A stretch of 64,000 nt of DNA from Eurosta solidaginis (taxonomy: Eukaryota > Arthropoda > Insecta > Diptera > Tephritidae), in contig NC_090319.1 of the NCBI RefSeq assembly GCF_040869045.1, positions 268,848,897-268,912,896 on the forward strand, given 5' to 3'. Of the stretch, positions 1 to 9,653 are shown one piece after another. Position 1 is the stretch's first letter. Every line of letters begins with the position of its first letter. Position numbers and translations under genes: made by a program. Below the pieces are notes generated by a model. The model ran no database searches. It worked only from the letters and a program-made list of their open reading frames with translations, and was not told the origin of the DNA.

Positions 1-1642
1 TGTTGTTGTTGTATTAACGATAAAGATACTCCGCGAAGGCTTTGGGGAGTGTTATCGATGTTGATGGGCCTTTGCCGGTACGGTCCGTAACAAATCCCCA
101 TTAAGATATTAGCCCGACCATCTCAGGAACGATTTATATGACCACATTAAACCTTCTAGGCCATCCCTCCCTCCCATCCCCTAGTTCCATGATGAGCTTG
201 GGGTCGCCAGAGCCTTGGCTGTTAACGAAACAGGATTCGCCACGGGAGGTGAGGTTAACAATTGGGTTGGAGAAGCTATATATTGCGCTGGCAACCCCTT
301 GATAGGGTTGCGCTACACAACACCTTGAATCCCTGTATAGGGGAGTCCAGAAGGTAAGCGGAAGGTAAATTTAGTGTTTGGATTTGTTAAGCTATATGGA
401 CTGTAGATAAAGGCGTCGCATGTGGTATTGACATGCTGTATGGGGAATACAGAATGTAAGAATAAGCGCAGTTATCGATGAGATACCGGTTTGTGGTCGA
501 CACGATATAGACGTCTTATCCTCCTCTTATGGACTAGTCAAAGGTTTTCTATGACTGTTTTATCACCCCGTCCATACAAAAGTTATAGATTTATTATCGA
601 AATGTTATTAATGTTTTATCCGTGTTTCGATTTACTATTGGAAAGTTATCGATTTATTATAGTTTGTTTATTATTTTTCATAAATTATTTATCAAAAAGT
701 GGCTATCGATTTTTTACCATTATGTGGTCGTCTATTAATGAGCTATTATGTTTTTGCATGCTATCGAAAAGTTATAGATTTGGTATCGGAGCGTTGTCGG
801 TGTGTAATCGAAAACTGGCGATTTGTTTGTTAAAATTTATCGAAATTATTTTTTTTTTTTAATATAGACCTATCATCGAAAAGTTATATATTATTAATTA
901 AAAAGTTCCCAAGATGTTATCGAAAAATTATCAATTTAGTATCGAAAGGTCATATGAATATATATACTGTTACCGGAGTGGTACCTGCTTGGTGTCTGTG
1001 CGTTATAGAATTTTTATTGAAAAATTATCGAAAATTTGTCGATTTATTTGCAGAAAATGATCGATTTCCAATCGAAGTATTACAATTTGTCATCGGCTTG
1101 TTAGCGAAGACTCATTGGTTTTTAATGAAGCAGATACCGGTTAAGCTTCAATATAAAATCGATGACACATAAGTAACTTGCCGATAACTAGCCGATTAAA
1201 ACCAATAAGAATCCGATGGCTCGGCGACAAACAAACCCATGACTGAACGTAGGTTTCGCTTTCGATAGTAAGCCGATAGTAAAATCAGGTTTTCGAAATC
1301 CGTTATTACCTTTAATTTAAAAACATTAAACTCAAGACGTCTTGGCCCAAAATCCAATTCTAACAAATATCGAGCACCTCCGGTGTTGTGTCTTATGGCA
1401 TGCCATGTAGCACGCTGGCCCTTACGACAATGTAGTAAAATCTATGGAGCTATGAGAAGCACCAGGGATTATTCAGATTTCACCAAAACGCAAGTCACAT
1501 GCTTGCAGAACTCACAAAAGCCAGGATATTGTTTTATTAAATGTCATTTTAGCTGCGCTAGGACCTGATTAAAACCAACTTAAACGTCCTTCTACAGCAG
1601 AAGGTTGTTTATAGCATGCCGAGAATACCAAAGCTAAATATG
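1..1642 (+). repeat. 1.6-kb composite dispersed repeat, copy 1 (E head plus TATCGAT array plus tail)
   Basis: This stretch matches 40782-42410 along its whole length, with scattered substitutions and small indels, so it is one dispersed unit present twice in the same orientation. It begins with a (TGT)n run and the E-repeat head (to about 310), passes through a region dense in TTATCGAT-like words, and ends at a shared tail (CCAAAGCTAAATATGA). At that tail the two copies part: here element A begins, in the other copy unrelated sequence follows. The window edge may cut the first few bases. No coding capacity is credible; the open frames at 491-862 and 954-1172 run through repeat sequence. Confidence 0.75.
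471..1210 (+). repeat. Degenerate TATCGAT-rich minisatellite
   Basis: Words of the form TTATCGATTT, TTATCGAAA and TTATCGGT recur at roughly 10-12-bp spacing, heavily degenerated. The same pattern occurs at 41275-41960 in this orientation, and at 31970-32450 and 38180-38720 in reverse. TATCGATA is the known DNA-replication-related element bound by DREF in Drosophila. Binding here is only a possibility. Confidence 0.7.
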
Positions 1643-3345
1643 AACAAGTAAGGAAGGCTAAGTTCGGGTGTAACCGAACATTACATACTCAGCTGAGAGC
1701 TGTGGAGACAAAATAAAGGCAAATTACCATGTAGGAAAATGAACCTCGGGTAATTCTATAGGTCGACGCCTTTTCCAGATATCGCCATAAAGGTGGACCA
1801 GGTTCTAGAATTTGTTTGTACGGTATGGGTACCAAATGAAAGGTGTTAATGAGTATTTTAAAAGGGATTGGGCCTTAGTTCTATATGTGGACGCCTTTTC
1901 GAGATATCGCCATAAAGGTGGACCAGGGCTGACTCTGGAATTTGTTTGTACGATACGGGTATCAAATAAAAGGTGTTAATGAGCATTTTAAAAGGGCGTG
2001 GACTTAGTTCTATAGGTGGATGCCTTTTCGAGATATCACCATAAAGGTGGACCAGGGGTGATTCTAGAATTTGTTTGTACGATATGGGTATCAAATGAAA
2101 GGTGTAAAAGAGTATTTTAAAAGGAGTGGGCCTTAGTTATATAGGTGGACGCCTTTTCGAGATATAGCCATAAAGGTGGACCAGGGGTGACTTTAGAATT
2201 TGTTTTTACGATATGGGTATCAAATGAAAGGTGTTAAAGAGTATTTTAAAAGGGAGTGGGTCTTGGTTCTATAGGTAGACGCCTTTTCAAGATATCGCCA
2301 TAAAGGTGGACCAGGGCTGACTCTGGAATTTGTTTGTACGATACGGGTATCAAATAAAGGGTGTTAATGAGCATTTTAAAAGGGCCTGGGCTTAGTTCTA
2401 TAGGTGGACGCCTTTTCGAGATATCGTCATAAATGTGGACCAGGGGTGATTCTAGAATTTGTTTGTACGATATTGGTATCAAATGAGGTGTTAAAGAGTA
2501 TTTTAAAAGGGAGTAGGCCTTAGTTATATAGGTGGACGCCTTTTCGAGATATTGCCATAAAGGTGGACCAGGGGTGACTCTATAATGTATTTGTACGATA
2601 TGGGTATCGAATTAAAAGTATTAATTAAGATTTTGAAAGGGAGTGGCGGTAGTTTTATATGTGAAGGCGTTTTCGAAATATCGACCAAAATGTGGACCAG
2701 GGTGAACCAGAACATCATCTGTCGGGTACCGCTAGTTTATTTATATATGTAATACCACGAACAGTATTCCTGCCAAGATACCAAAGGCTTTTGATTTCGC
2801 CCTGCAGAACTTTTTCATTATCTTCTACTTAATATGGTAGGTGTCACACCCATTTTACAAAGTTTTTTTCTGAAGTGACATATCGCGTCAACAAACCAAT
2901 CCAATTACCATGTTTAATCCCTTTTTTCGTATTTGGTATAGAATTATGGCATTTTTATTATGGTAGTTTTCGATATCGAAAAAGTGGGCGTGTTTATAGT
3001 CGGATTTCGGCCATTTTTATACCAATACAGAGTGAGTTCAGATAAGTACATGAACTAAGTTTAGTAAAGATATATCGATTTTTGCTCAAGTTATCGTGTT
3101 AACGGCCGAGCGGAACGACAGACGGTCGACTGTGTATAAAAACTGGGCGTGGCTTCAAACCGATTTCGCCCTTTTTCACAGAAAGCCGTTATCGTCCCAG
3201 AATTTAAGCCCCTACCAAATTTCACAAGGATTGATAAAGTTTTGTTCGACTTATGGCATTAAAAGTATCCTAGACAAATTAAATGAAATTTTCTTTTATT
3301 TTTGTATTTTGTTGCACCATATCATTACTGGAGTTGAATGTTGAT
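1643..3345 (+). mobile_element. Dispersed element A, plus copy, 3'-truncated
   Basis: The 5' end (AACAAGTAAGGAAGGCTAAG) is shared exactly with 27122 and 51008. It is followed by a small perfect hairpin (GTTCGG, 6-nt loop, CCGAAC) and TACTCAGCTGAGAGCT. Then comes an array of about 129-bp units and a unique body containing TTTTCGATATCGAAAA next to GGGCGTG. Homology with the complete copy at 51008-52708 stops near 3345, so the 3' third is missing. No protein is encoded. The imperfect terminal inverted repeat seen in the complete copy suggests a non-autonomous DNA element; I do not recognise the superfamily. Confidence 0.7.
1745..2700 (+). repeat. Tandem array, about 129-bp unit, inside element A
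   Basis: The phrase GTGGACCAGG recurs at about 1793, 1918, 2047, 2176, 2306, 2435 and 2563, a period of 125-130 bp. Unit variants repeat every third unit (about 388 bp), which gives a higher-order structure; two near-identical antisense open frames exactly 388 bp apart (1858-2094 and 2246-2482) reflect it. These frames are repeat shadows, not genes. Confidence 0.85.
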
Positions 3346-3740
3346 ATAAATGACTTGGACCATATGTTCCATTATCGTAGACCCATTTCGCTTGGAATGA
3401 GTTGGCGACTTTATAATTCTTTTACATTGATGTATCTAAAATTTTTTTTTAAAACGTTTAAAATGTACATAATCTCGTACCATACGAAAACTAACACTTT
3501 TTCTTTCGTTGCCATATGGGTACAAAGCGGATTGGGCCTCTCGTTCCCTTTCCTGTATTAATAGGTACAATTAGTCTCTTCATAGGATATGCTCAAAGAA
3601 AAGGGAACAGTTTAACGCATACAAACAGATCAAAACTGGCATTAGTCGCATACCCCTTTGCGCCTCATCCCGGACTCATCCTAGACTAAACGCAGTTTTT
3701 GCATGGCTTTTATTCTTTGGTTTTATTTTGCTGTTGGTAT
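3346..3740. other. Spacer between the two A copies
   Basis: No recognisable gene or repeat. It separates the truncated plus copy of element A from the minus copy. A few words resemble the A body near 3440, so the boundary of the left copy is uncertain. Confidence 0.4.
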
Positions 3741-5208
3741 TTTTATACTCAGTTGAGCAGAGCTCACAGATTTTATTAATTTTGATTGCATAACGGTTGG
3801 TTGTACAGGTATAAAGGAATCGAGATAGATATAGACTTCCATATATCAAAATCATCAGTATCGAAAAAAAATTTGATTGAGCCATGTCCGTCCGTCTGTC
3901 CGCTAACACGATAACTTGAGTAAATTTTGAGGTATCTTGATGAAATTTGGAATGTAGGTTCCCGGGAACTCACCTCAGATCGCTATTTAAAATGAACGAT
4001 ATCGGACTATAACCACGCCCACTTTTTCGATATCGAAAATTTCGAAAAACCGAAAAAGTGCGATAATTCGTTACCAAAGACGGATAAAGCGATGAAACTT
4101 GGTAGGTGGGTTGACCTTATGACGTAAATAGAAAATTAGTAAAATTTTGGACAATGGGCGTGGCACCATTTAAAAGTTCTGAAAGCTGTAATTTGGCAGT
4201 CGTTGAAGGTATCCTGATGAAATTTGGCAGGAACGTTACTCCTATTACTATATGTATGCTTAATAAAAATTAGCAAAATCGGAAAACAAGCACGCCCACT
4301 TTTAAAAAAAAATTTTTTAAGTCAAATTTTAACAAAAAATTTAATATCATTACAGTATATAAGTCAATTATATCAACGTTCAACTCCAGTAATGATATGG
4401 TGCAACAAAATACAAAAATAAAATAAAATTTAAAAATGGGCGTGGCCCTGCCCTTTTTCATTTAATTTGTCTAGGATACTTTTAATGCCATAAGTCGAAC
4501 AAAAATTTACCAATCCTTGTGAAATTTGGCAGGAACTTAGATTCTAGGACGATAACTGTTTTCTGTGAAAAAGGGCGAAGTCGGTTGAAGCCGCGCCCAG
4601 TTTTTATACGCAGTCGACCGTCTGTCCTTCCGCTCGGCCCTTAACACAACAACTTGAGCAAAAATCGATATATCTTTACTAAACTTAGTTCACGTACTTA
4701 TCTGAACTCACTTTATATTGGTATAAAAAATGACCGAAATTCGACTATGACCACGCCCACTTTTCGATATCGAAAATTACGAAAAATGAAAAAAATGCCA
4801 TAATTCTATACCAAATTCGAAAAAAGGGATGAAACATGGTAATTGGATTGGTTTATTGACGCAAAATATAACTTTAGAAAAAACTTTGTAAAATGGGTGT
4901 GATACCTACCATATTAAGGGAAGAAAATGAAAAAGTTCTGCGAGTCGAAATCAAAAGCCCCTGGAATTTTGGAAGGAATATTGTTCGTGGTATTACATAT
5001 ATAAATAAATTAGCGGTACCCGACAGAAGATGTTCTGGGTCACCCTGGTCCACATTTTGGCCAATATCTCGAAAACGCCTTCACATATACAACTAAGGGC
5101 TACTCGTTTTTAAAACCCTCATTAATACTTTTAATTTGATACCCATATCGTACACACACATTCTAGAGTCACCCCTGGTTCACCCTTATTGCGATATCAT
5201 GAAAAGGC
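3741..5208 (-). mobile_element. Dispersed element A, minus copy, 5'-truncated
   Basis: Read on the minus strand this matches the body and 3' end of the complete copy at 51008-52708, ending in the terminal motif whose complement TATACTCAGTTGAGCAGAGC is visible at 3744. Only about two of the 129-bp units remain (near 5045 and 5175), and the 5' terminus is missing. With the plus copy at 1643-3345 it forms a large tail-to-tail inverted repeat in which roughly 1 kb of body can pair. Confidence 0.7.
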
Positions 5209-5630
5209 GTTGGTATGAGCGTTTTAAAATGTCCCGCCGGGAAATGCTATGTCCCGGCATTTTTACAATATCAAAATTAATAAATTATAATCTGCTACGA
5301 AACATAGCCATATTTGCGGCTTCGATTGTATTCAGCTCATTAGCATATTGCATGCAACTCTGTAAAGAAGAAAAATTAATCCGTACTGTGGTTCTAAATA
5401 TTGTCAGTGTTTGACATTTGGCACACCTAAATATTCATTTTCCATGGGGAAGTGTTGTGTTTTAAAATAACATTTGAAAAATTAATCCATAGAATATTGA
5501 ATTCGAATTAAATGTTTGACATTTCGTACACCTGCAACGTTTGTAAAATGAATCCATAGAATATTGAATTCGCATTAAACGCAGTAGGGGTAAACGTATT
5601 AATTCTTAGCCAGTTTCATAAAAATATTTG
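5209..5630. other. Spacer with a short local duplication
   Basis: AT-rich. A phrase around AATCCATAGAATATTGAATTCG occurs twice (about 5482 and 5550), together with a repeated TTTGACATTT, so there is a local duplication of about 70 bp. An open frame at 5136-5414 crosses the A boundary and looks accidental. Confidence 0.4.
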
Positions 5631-5634
5631 TTAT
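5631..5634 (+). other. Target-site duplication TTAT (left)
   Basis: TTAT immediately precedes the TG of the first LTR. The same TTAT immediately follows the CA of the third LTR at 17217-17220. A 4-bp duplication is usual for Ty3/gypsy integrases in this size range. It brackets a two-internal-region array, not a single element. Confidence 0.75.
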
Positions 5635-5950
5635 TGTTACGAATATTAGTAACACTAAGGAGTGCTGCCATATCTAAGCCGATGCTAAGCAGTGACGTGA
5701 ATTCACATCAATAATTCAATCATTATGTATCTACATAAACGAATCAATAATTGTGTCTACACATATGTACGTATACGAGCAGCGGAGAGGCAATGCACAA
5801 ACACATGCATATATCTGAGATACTCCTGAAAGTATGCAATGAGAGAAGCTATAAAATCGTGCAATTGTAGTTACAGTTGAGAAGTTTGAGAGCTGATGGA
5901 CTAGTAGATTCTGGAAGCGCCTAGAAGATGCGAGTGTTGAAATCAGAGAG

Positions 5951-5957
5951 TATAAAA
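5951..5957 (+). promoter_or_regulatory. LTR TATA box (TATAAAA)
   Basis: TATAAAA sits about 144 bp before the AATAAA polyadenylation signal of the same LTR, the usual U3-R arrangement. Equivalent boxes occur at 11446-11452, 16964-16970 and 19957-19963. Activity is not shown by the sequence. Confidence 0.6.
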
Positions 5958-6094
5958 GGCAACAAATGTAGAGGCGCTGGAATTCAGTTTGATTTGAGCT
6001 ATCAAGCAGTTGCGATTAAGACGCTATCTAGCGAGCAAGAGCAGTATTATTTTGAAAGTCAGTTTCATTTATAAGTGTTATTGTGAAGTACGTT

Positions 6095-6100
6095 AATAAA
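6095..6100 (+). terminator. LTR polyadenylation signal (AATAAA)
   Basis: AATAAA follows the TATA box within the LTR. Counterparts are at 11590-11595, 17108-17113 and 20101-20106. Confidence 0.55.
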
Positions 6101-6205
6101 GGCCATTTTTCCATTATTCGATATTGGAGTTATTTATTCAACAGTTTAGCGATACGAACTTAGCAAAAGGGCAAATAAGAGGATTTGCAGCAAATTCGTT
6201 ACAAT

Positions 6206-6220
6206 TGGTGTCAGAAGAGG
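6206..6220 (+). other. Primer-binding site, internal copy 1
   Basis: TGGTGTCAGAAGAGG begins two bases after the LTR end, where a tRNA 3' end (CCA pairing TGG) should prime minus-strand DNA. I cannot assign the tRNA with certainty. The equivalent site in copy 2 is 11701-11715. Confidence 0.6.
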
Positions 6221-6254
6221 AATTGTTGAATAAATTCCAAAGGACAACAAGGTC

Positions 6255-7565
6255 ATGGCAAAGTTCAGTGATTTGAAGATCCAGCAACTGAAGAAGGAGT
6301 TGGAGAGCCGTGGATTGAATACAAGCGGCGTCAAACTCGAACTTCAGCCACGGCTACGAGACGCAATGGAAGCAGAAGGAATTGATGTGGACGAGTATGT
6401 CTTTTATCCTGATGGGGATGAGACAACAACAAAAATTGAAGAGAAAAACGAAACATCGCAGACAGTTACGAGCACAGACTTGAACATGATATTGGCTGCA
6501 ATAACTGCTCAAACATCGACAGTGGCATCTCAGCTGGAATCGCAGGAGGCACGTTTAACATCCAAGATGGAAGCACAAGAGACGCGTACTTCAGAAATGT
6601 CGACACAGATTACATCGAAGATTGAGACACAACTGAAAGAACAAGAGGCATGCATAACAGTACAACTCGAAGCGCTAGAGGCGCGTATATCATCAAAACT
6701 CGAAGCGCGTATGGACGAGAAAATAACGCAGCTTGACGAAAAAATCGAAGCTGAGGTGGATGATTTGAGAGTTCGTATACAAGAGTTGCAATTAAATTGC
6801 CCAGCTGTTTCAGCAAGCAATCCAAAGGTAAAAACACCATCCTTTTACGGTTCTGTTACTTTCCAGGTCTTTAAGCTACAGTTTGAGAAGATCGCAGCAG
6901 TGAACAACTGGAATGCTGAAGATAAAGTCGCAGCTCTATTCGTGGAATTGAAAGGGCCAGCAGCCGAAATCCCACAGACGACTCCCGAAGGAGAGCGGAA
7001 CAACTATGAAGCATTGATGGCCGCTGTCGAGAGACGTTATGGAAGCGAGCATAGGAAACAGATAACCCAATTTGAGTTGCAAAACCGTCACCAAAGAGCG
7101 AATGAGACTTTGCAGGGGTTTGCCTCGGATGTTGAAAGATTGGCTCATCTCGCAAATGCGGACGAACCCGTGGAATACACCGAGAGGGTAAAAATCCAGA
7201 GTTTTATAAATGGCATGCGGGACGTGGAAACGAAGCGAGCTACATACGCAAACCCAAAGCTGACATTTGCTGAAACGGTATCACATGCATTGACTCAGGA
7301 AACTGCCTCCCTATTGAGTAAACCAGCATATAAGGCTCATCGTGTGGATGTAGAAAGGCCAGAGTGGGTAGACACAATTTTGGAAGCACTGAAGGGATCA
7401 CAACAGAAAAATTCCGGATTTATTAAATGTTTCAAGTGCGGCAACCCAGGTCATATTGTACGACATTGCAGCACCGGCCCCAATAGCTCCAACAATGTGG
7501 GTGGCCGTAAACGCAGAGCTGAAGGAGATGAGCAAATCTCCAAGTCCACTCAATCGTTAAACTAA
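6255..7565 (+). CDS. gag: Gag polyprotein, copy 1 (SAP domain, coiled coil, capsid-like, zinc knuckle)
   Basis: 436 codons, fully open. Residues about 5-39 fit a SAP DNA-binding helix-loop-helix (LKxxxLKxELExRGLxTSG...L...L). Residues about 70-185 form a long Gln/Glu/Lys-rich segment with short repeats (EARLTSK, EARISSK) that should be a coiled coil. Residues about 195-350 resemble a Ty3/gypsy capsid. Residues 392-405 are a CCHC zinc knuckle (CX2CX4HX4C), followed by a basic tail (GRKRRAEG). Gag would package element RNA into virus-like particles; the SAP domain could add DNA or chromatin binding, which is inference. The ATG lies 35 bases after the primer-binding site. It differs from copy 2 at residue 6 (Asp versus Glu) and otherwise reads the same. 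An intact gag beside a dead pol is notable. Confidence 0.88.
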   Translation: MAKFSDLKIQQLKKELESRGLNTSGVKLELQPRLRDAMEAEGIDVDEYVFYPDGDETTTKIEEKNETSQTVTSTDLNMILAAITAQTSTVASQLESQEARLTSKMEAQETRTSEMSTQITSKIETQLKEQEACITVQLEALEARISSKLEARMDEKITQLDEKIEAEVDDLRVRIQELQLNCPAVSASNPKVKTPSFYGSVTFQVFKLQFEKIAAVNNWNAEDKVAALFVELKGPAAEIPQTTPEGERNNYEALMAAVERRYGSEHRKQITQFELQNRHQRANETLQGFASDVERLAHLANADEPVEYTERVKIQSFINGMRDVETKRATYANPKLTFAETVSHALTQETASLLSKPAYKAHRVDVERPEWVDTILEALKGSQQKNSGFIKCFKCGNPGHIVRHCSTGPNSSNNVGGRKRRAEGDEQISKSTQSLN

Positions 7566-7914
7566 AGCGAGTCAGCCGCAAGGGGCGACAATTGCTCCCT
7601 CAATTGAATGCCCCATAATCTCTATCTCGCAGATTGGAAGAAGATCGAGCAATCTTACTATTAGAGGACATGTGGACGGAAAGGAACGTTTACTGACTGT
7701 AGATACGGGTGCATCTCATTCCATCATTCGATCAGATTTAGTCAACAGGAAGATAAGACCATTGTTTGGAGCAAGATTACGTACAGCCATGGGAGAGGAC
7801 ACCCAGGTAATTGGTAAAGTAGCATCTGAAATAGCAATTGGGAACGTCAGGGTACTACACAATTTTATAGCGGCAGAGATTGTTGATGAAATCATAATTG
7901 GAGTGGACTTCTAA
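7560..7914 (+). pseudogene. pol: Retropepsin (protease) segment of pol, copy 1
   Basis: This frame overlaps the last codons of gag and is shifted +1 relative to it. It stays open to a TAA at 7912-7914. The catalytic DTGA motif is at 7702-7713, in the context LTVDTGASHSII. A later GVDF, the conserved end of retroviral-type proteases, is cut directly by the TAA, where Leu (TTA) would be the simplest original codon. Gag-Pol fusion would need +1 frameshifting at the gag end or an ancestral read-through. The same TAA is in copy 2 at 13407-13409, so the lesion predates the array. Confidence 0.75.
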
Positions 7915-8866
7915 ATCGACCAAGGCATCAAGATCGACATGCAAAGCAAGACGATGCGATATAAGAACATGGATGTACCACTTAATTTCGGCTACGAGAG
8001 AGGCTACAGCAGTAAACGAGTGCTGGTGGAAGAGAGTCAGCAAATACCACCAAAATCCGAAGCAATCATCTGGGCAAAGGTTGATGGAGATTGTGGGACA
8101 AACAAATTGTGGGTTGTCGAAGCAGCAAACAAATCAACACCGAACATACTTGTAGGAAAAACCCTGGCTATGACAAAACAAGATGGACGTATTCGGGTAA
8201 AAGTACTCAATGAGTGCAAGTCACCACTCAAACTGAACAAAGGAGCTATGTTGGGAAGATGCCAAGAGGCTGAAGTAGTTATTAACTGTGAACAGCTCCA
8301 GGAACACGTTTCATCTAGTAATACTGATCTTTCAAATGACATCATGGCATGGACGCAGGGGCCAAAGGAAGCCTATCAGAGTAAGGCGAAACAACTGCTC
8401 CTAAAGTACGCGAACATATTTGACCAGGATGGTTCAAAACCAGGCCTAACCAATGTTGTGAAACATCAAATTGACACTGGAGACGCGAGGCCGATACGTC
8501 AAGCTCCTCGTAGTGTTCCACTGGCGAAACGGGAAGTTGTGAGTCAAATCGTACAAGAAATGAGCAACAGCAGCGTCATGGAACCATCAGCTAGCCCATG
8601 GAGCTCACCGGTAGTACTTGTAAAGAAGAAGGATGGAAAAATGAGGTTTTGCGTGGACTACCGGAAGTTGAATGACGTTACGAAAAAGGATAGCTACCCA
8701 TTGCCAAGAATTGATGACACTCTGGACTCTCTATCTGGTACGAAATGGTTTTCCACACTGGACTTGAAAAGCGGCTACTGGCAAGTTGAGGTGAAGGAGG
8801 AAGATAAAGAGAAAACAGCCTTCAGTGTCGGTGATGGTCTTTAGCAATTTACAGTGATGCCTTTCG
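7915..8866 (+). pseudogene. pol: Reverse transcriptase, N-terminal part of pol, copy 1
   Basis: The same frame as the protease continues through a linker and into RT: a conserved palm entry (VDYRKLND), then LPRIDD and the [12 protein letters not shown] block carrying the first catalytic Asp. A TAG at 8842-8844 replaces an expected Trp codon just before QFTVMPFG. One base is missing at about 8868 in the PFG-CNA block, which moves the rest of RT to another frame. Both lesions also occur in copy 2. The product would be a truncated protease-RT fragment with no polymerase activity. Confidence 0.8.
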
Positions 8867-9653
8867 GCTATGTAATGCATCAGCTACTTTTGAGAGACTC
8901 ATGGACCAGGTACTGAAAGGTCTACATTGGAAAACACGCTTGGTGTATCTGGACGACATCATCGTATTGCGCAAGAATTTTGATGAACATATTAAGAACT
9001 TGGAGGAAGTTTTCCAGAGAATAGATGGCGCTGGTCTGAAGTTAAGTCCCAAAAAGTGTGCGCTGTTTAAAAGGGAAGTAAATTATTTGCGTCACAAAGT
9101 AACGACAGAGGGCATCAGCACTGCGAACGAAAAGATAGAGGCTGTAAAGGATTGGTCAAGACCACAGAACCTACATGAATTAAGAAGTTTCCTTGGGCTG
9201 TGCACATATTACCGCCGATTTGTACCAAATTTTTCCAGCGTAGCCCATAGCCTCCATGAGCTTACAAGAAAAAATAAAGCTTTTGAATGGAAGAAGGAGC
9301 AAGAAGTGGCTTTCCAAACATTGGAGGAGCGTTTGTGCACTGCCCCAATGTTAGCATATCCGATTCCAGGCGCAAAATTTATTCTAGATACAGATGCGAG
9401 TGGATATGCTATAGGAGGCATTTTATCACAACTGGTCGATGGACAGGAGAAGGTAGTTGCATATTACAGCCGTTCGATTGGAAAACCAGAGAGGAACTAC
9501 TGCGTTACGCGGAGAGAGCTGTTGGCATTGGTAGAGTGCATTAAACATTTTCACAAATATCTCTACGGCCAGCGATTCCGTTTCAGGACAGATCATGCTG
9601 CTTTAAAATGGCTTCTGCAGTTCCGTAATCCGGAAGGACAATTGGCACGGTAG
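8867..9653 (+). pseudogene. pol: Reverse transcriptase C-terminal part and RNase H, copy 1
   Basis: A frame open from about 8870 carries the RT catalytic YLDD box (8946-8957), the thumb and connection segment (LRSFLGLCTYYRRF), and RNase H with DTDASGYAIGG and TDHAALKW. It ends at a TAG (9651-9653) where a Trp is usual in WIERLQ. It is out of frame with the upstream RT half. Residue composition and motif order are standard for Ty3/gypsy. Copies 2 and 3 share the TAG. Confidence 0.82.

Larger units (their letters stand above)
5635..6203 (+). repeat. LTR 1 of the gypsy array
   Basis: 569 bp, begins TGTTACGAAT and ends TTCGTTACA (TG...CA). A TATA box lies at 5951-5957 and AATAAA at 6095-6100. 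By eye it is the most divergent LTR of the four; for instance AGTAACACTAAGG replaces AGCAAGACTAAGG, and ACAGTTGAG replaces ACAGCTGAG. Confidence 0.9.

Noticed and set aside
471..1210. Protein-coding genes at 491-862 and 954-1172
   Set aside because: The frames follow the TATCGAT repeat, lack domains, and are not preserved in the second copy at 40782-42410.
1745..2700. CRISPR-like array
   Set aside because: Units of about 129 bp are contiguous and similar along their whole length, with no unique spacers. It is a tandem satellite in a eukaryotic repeat.
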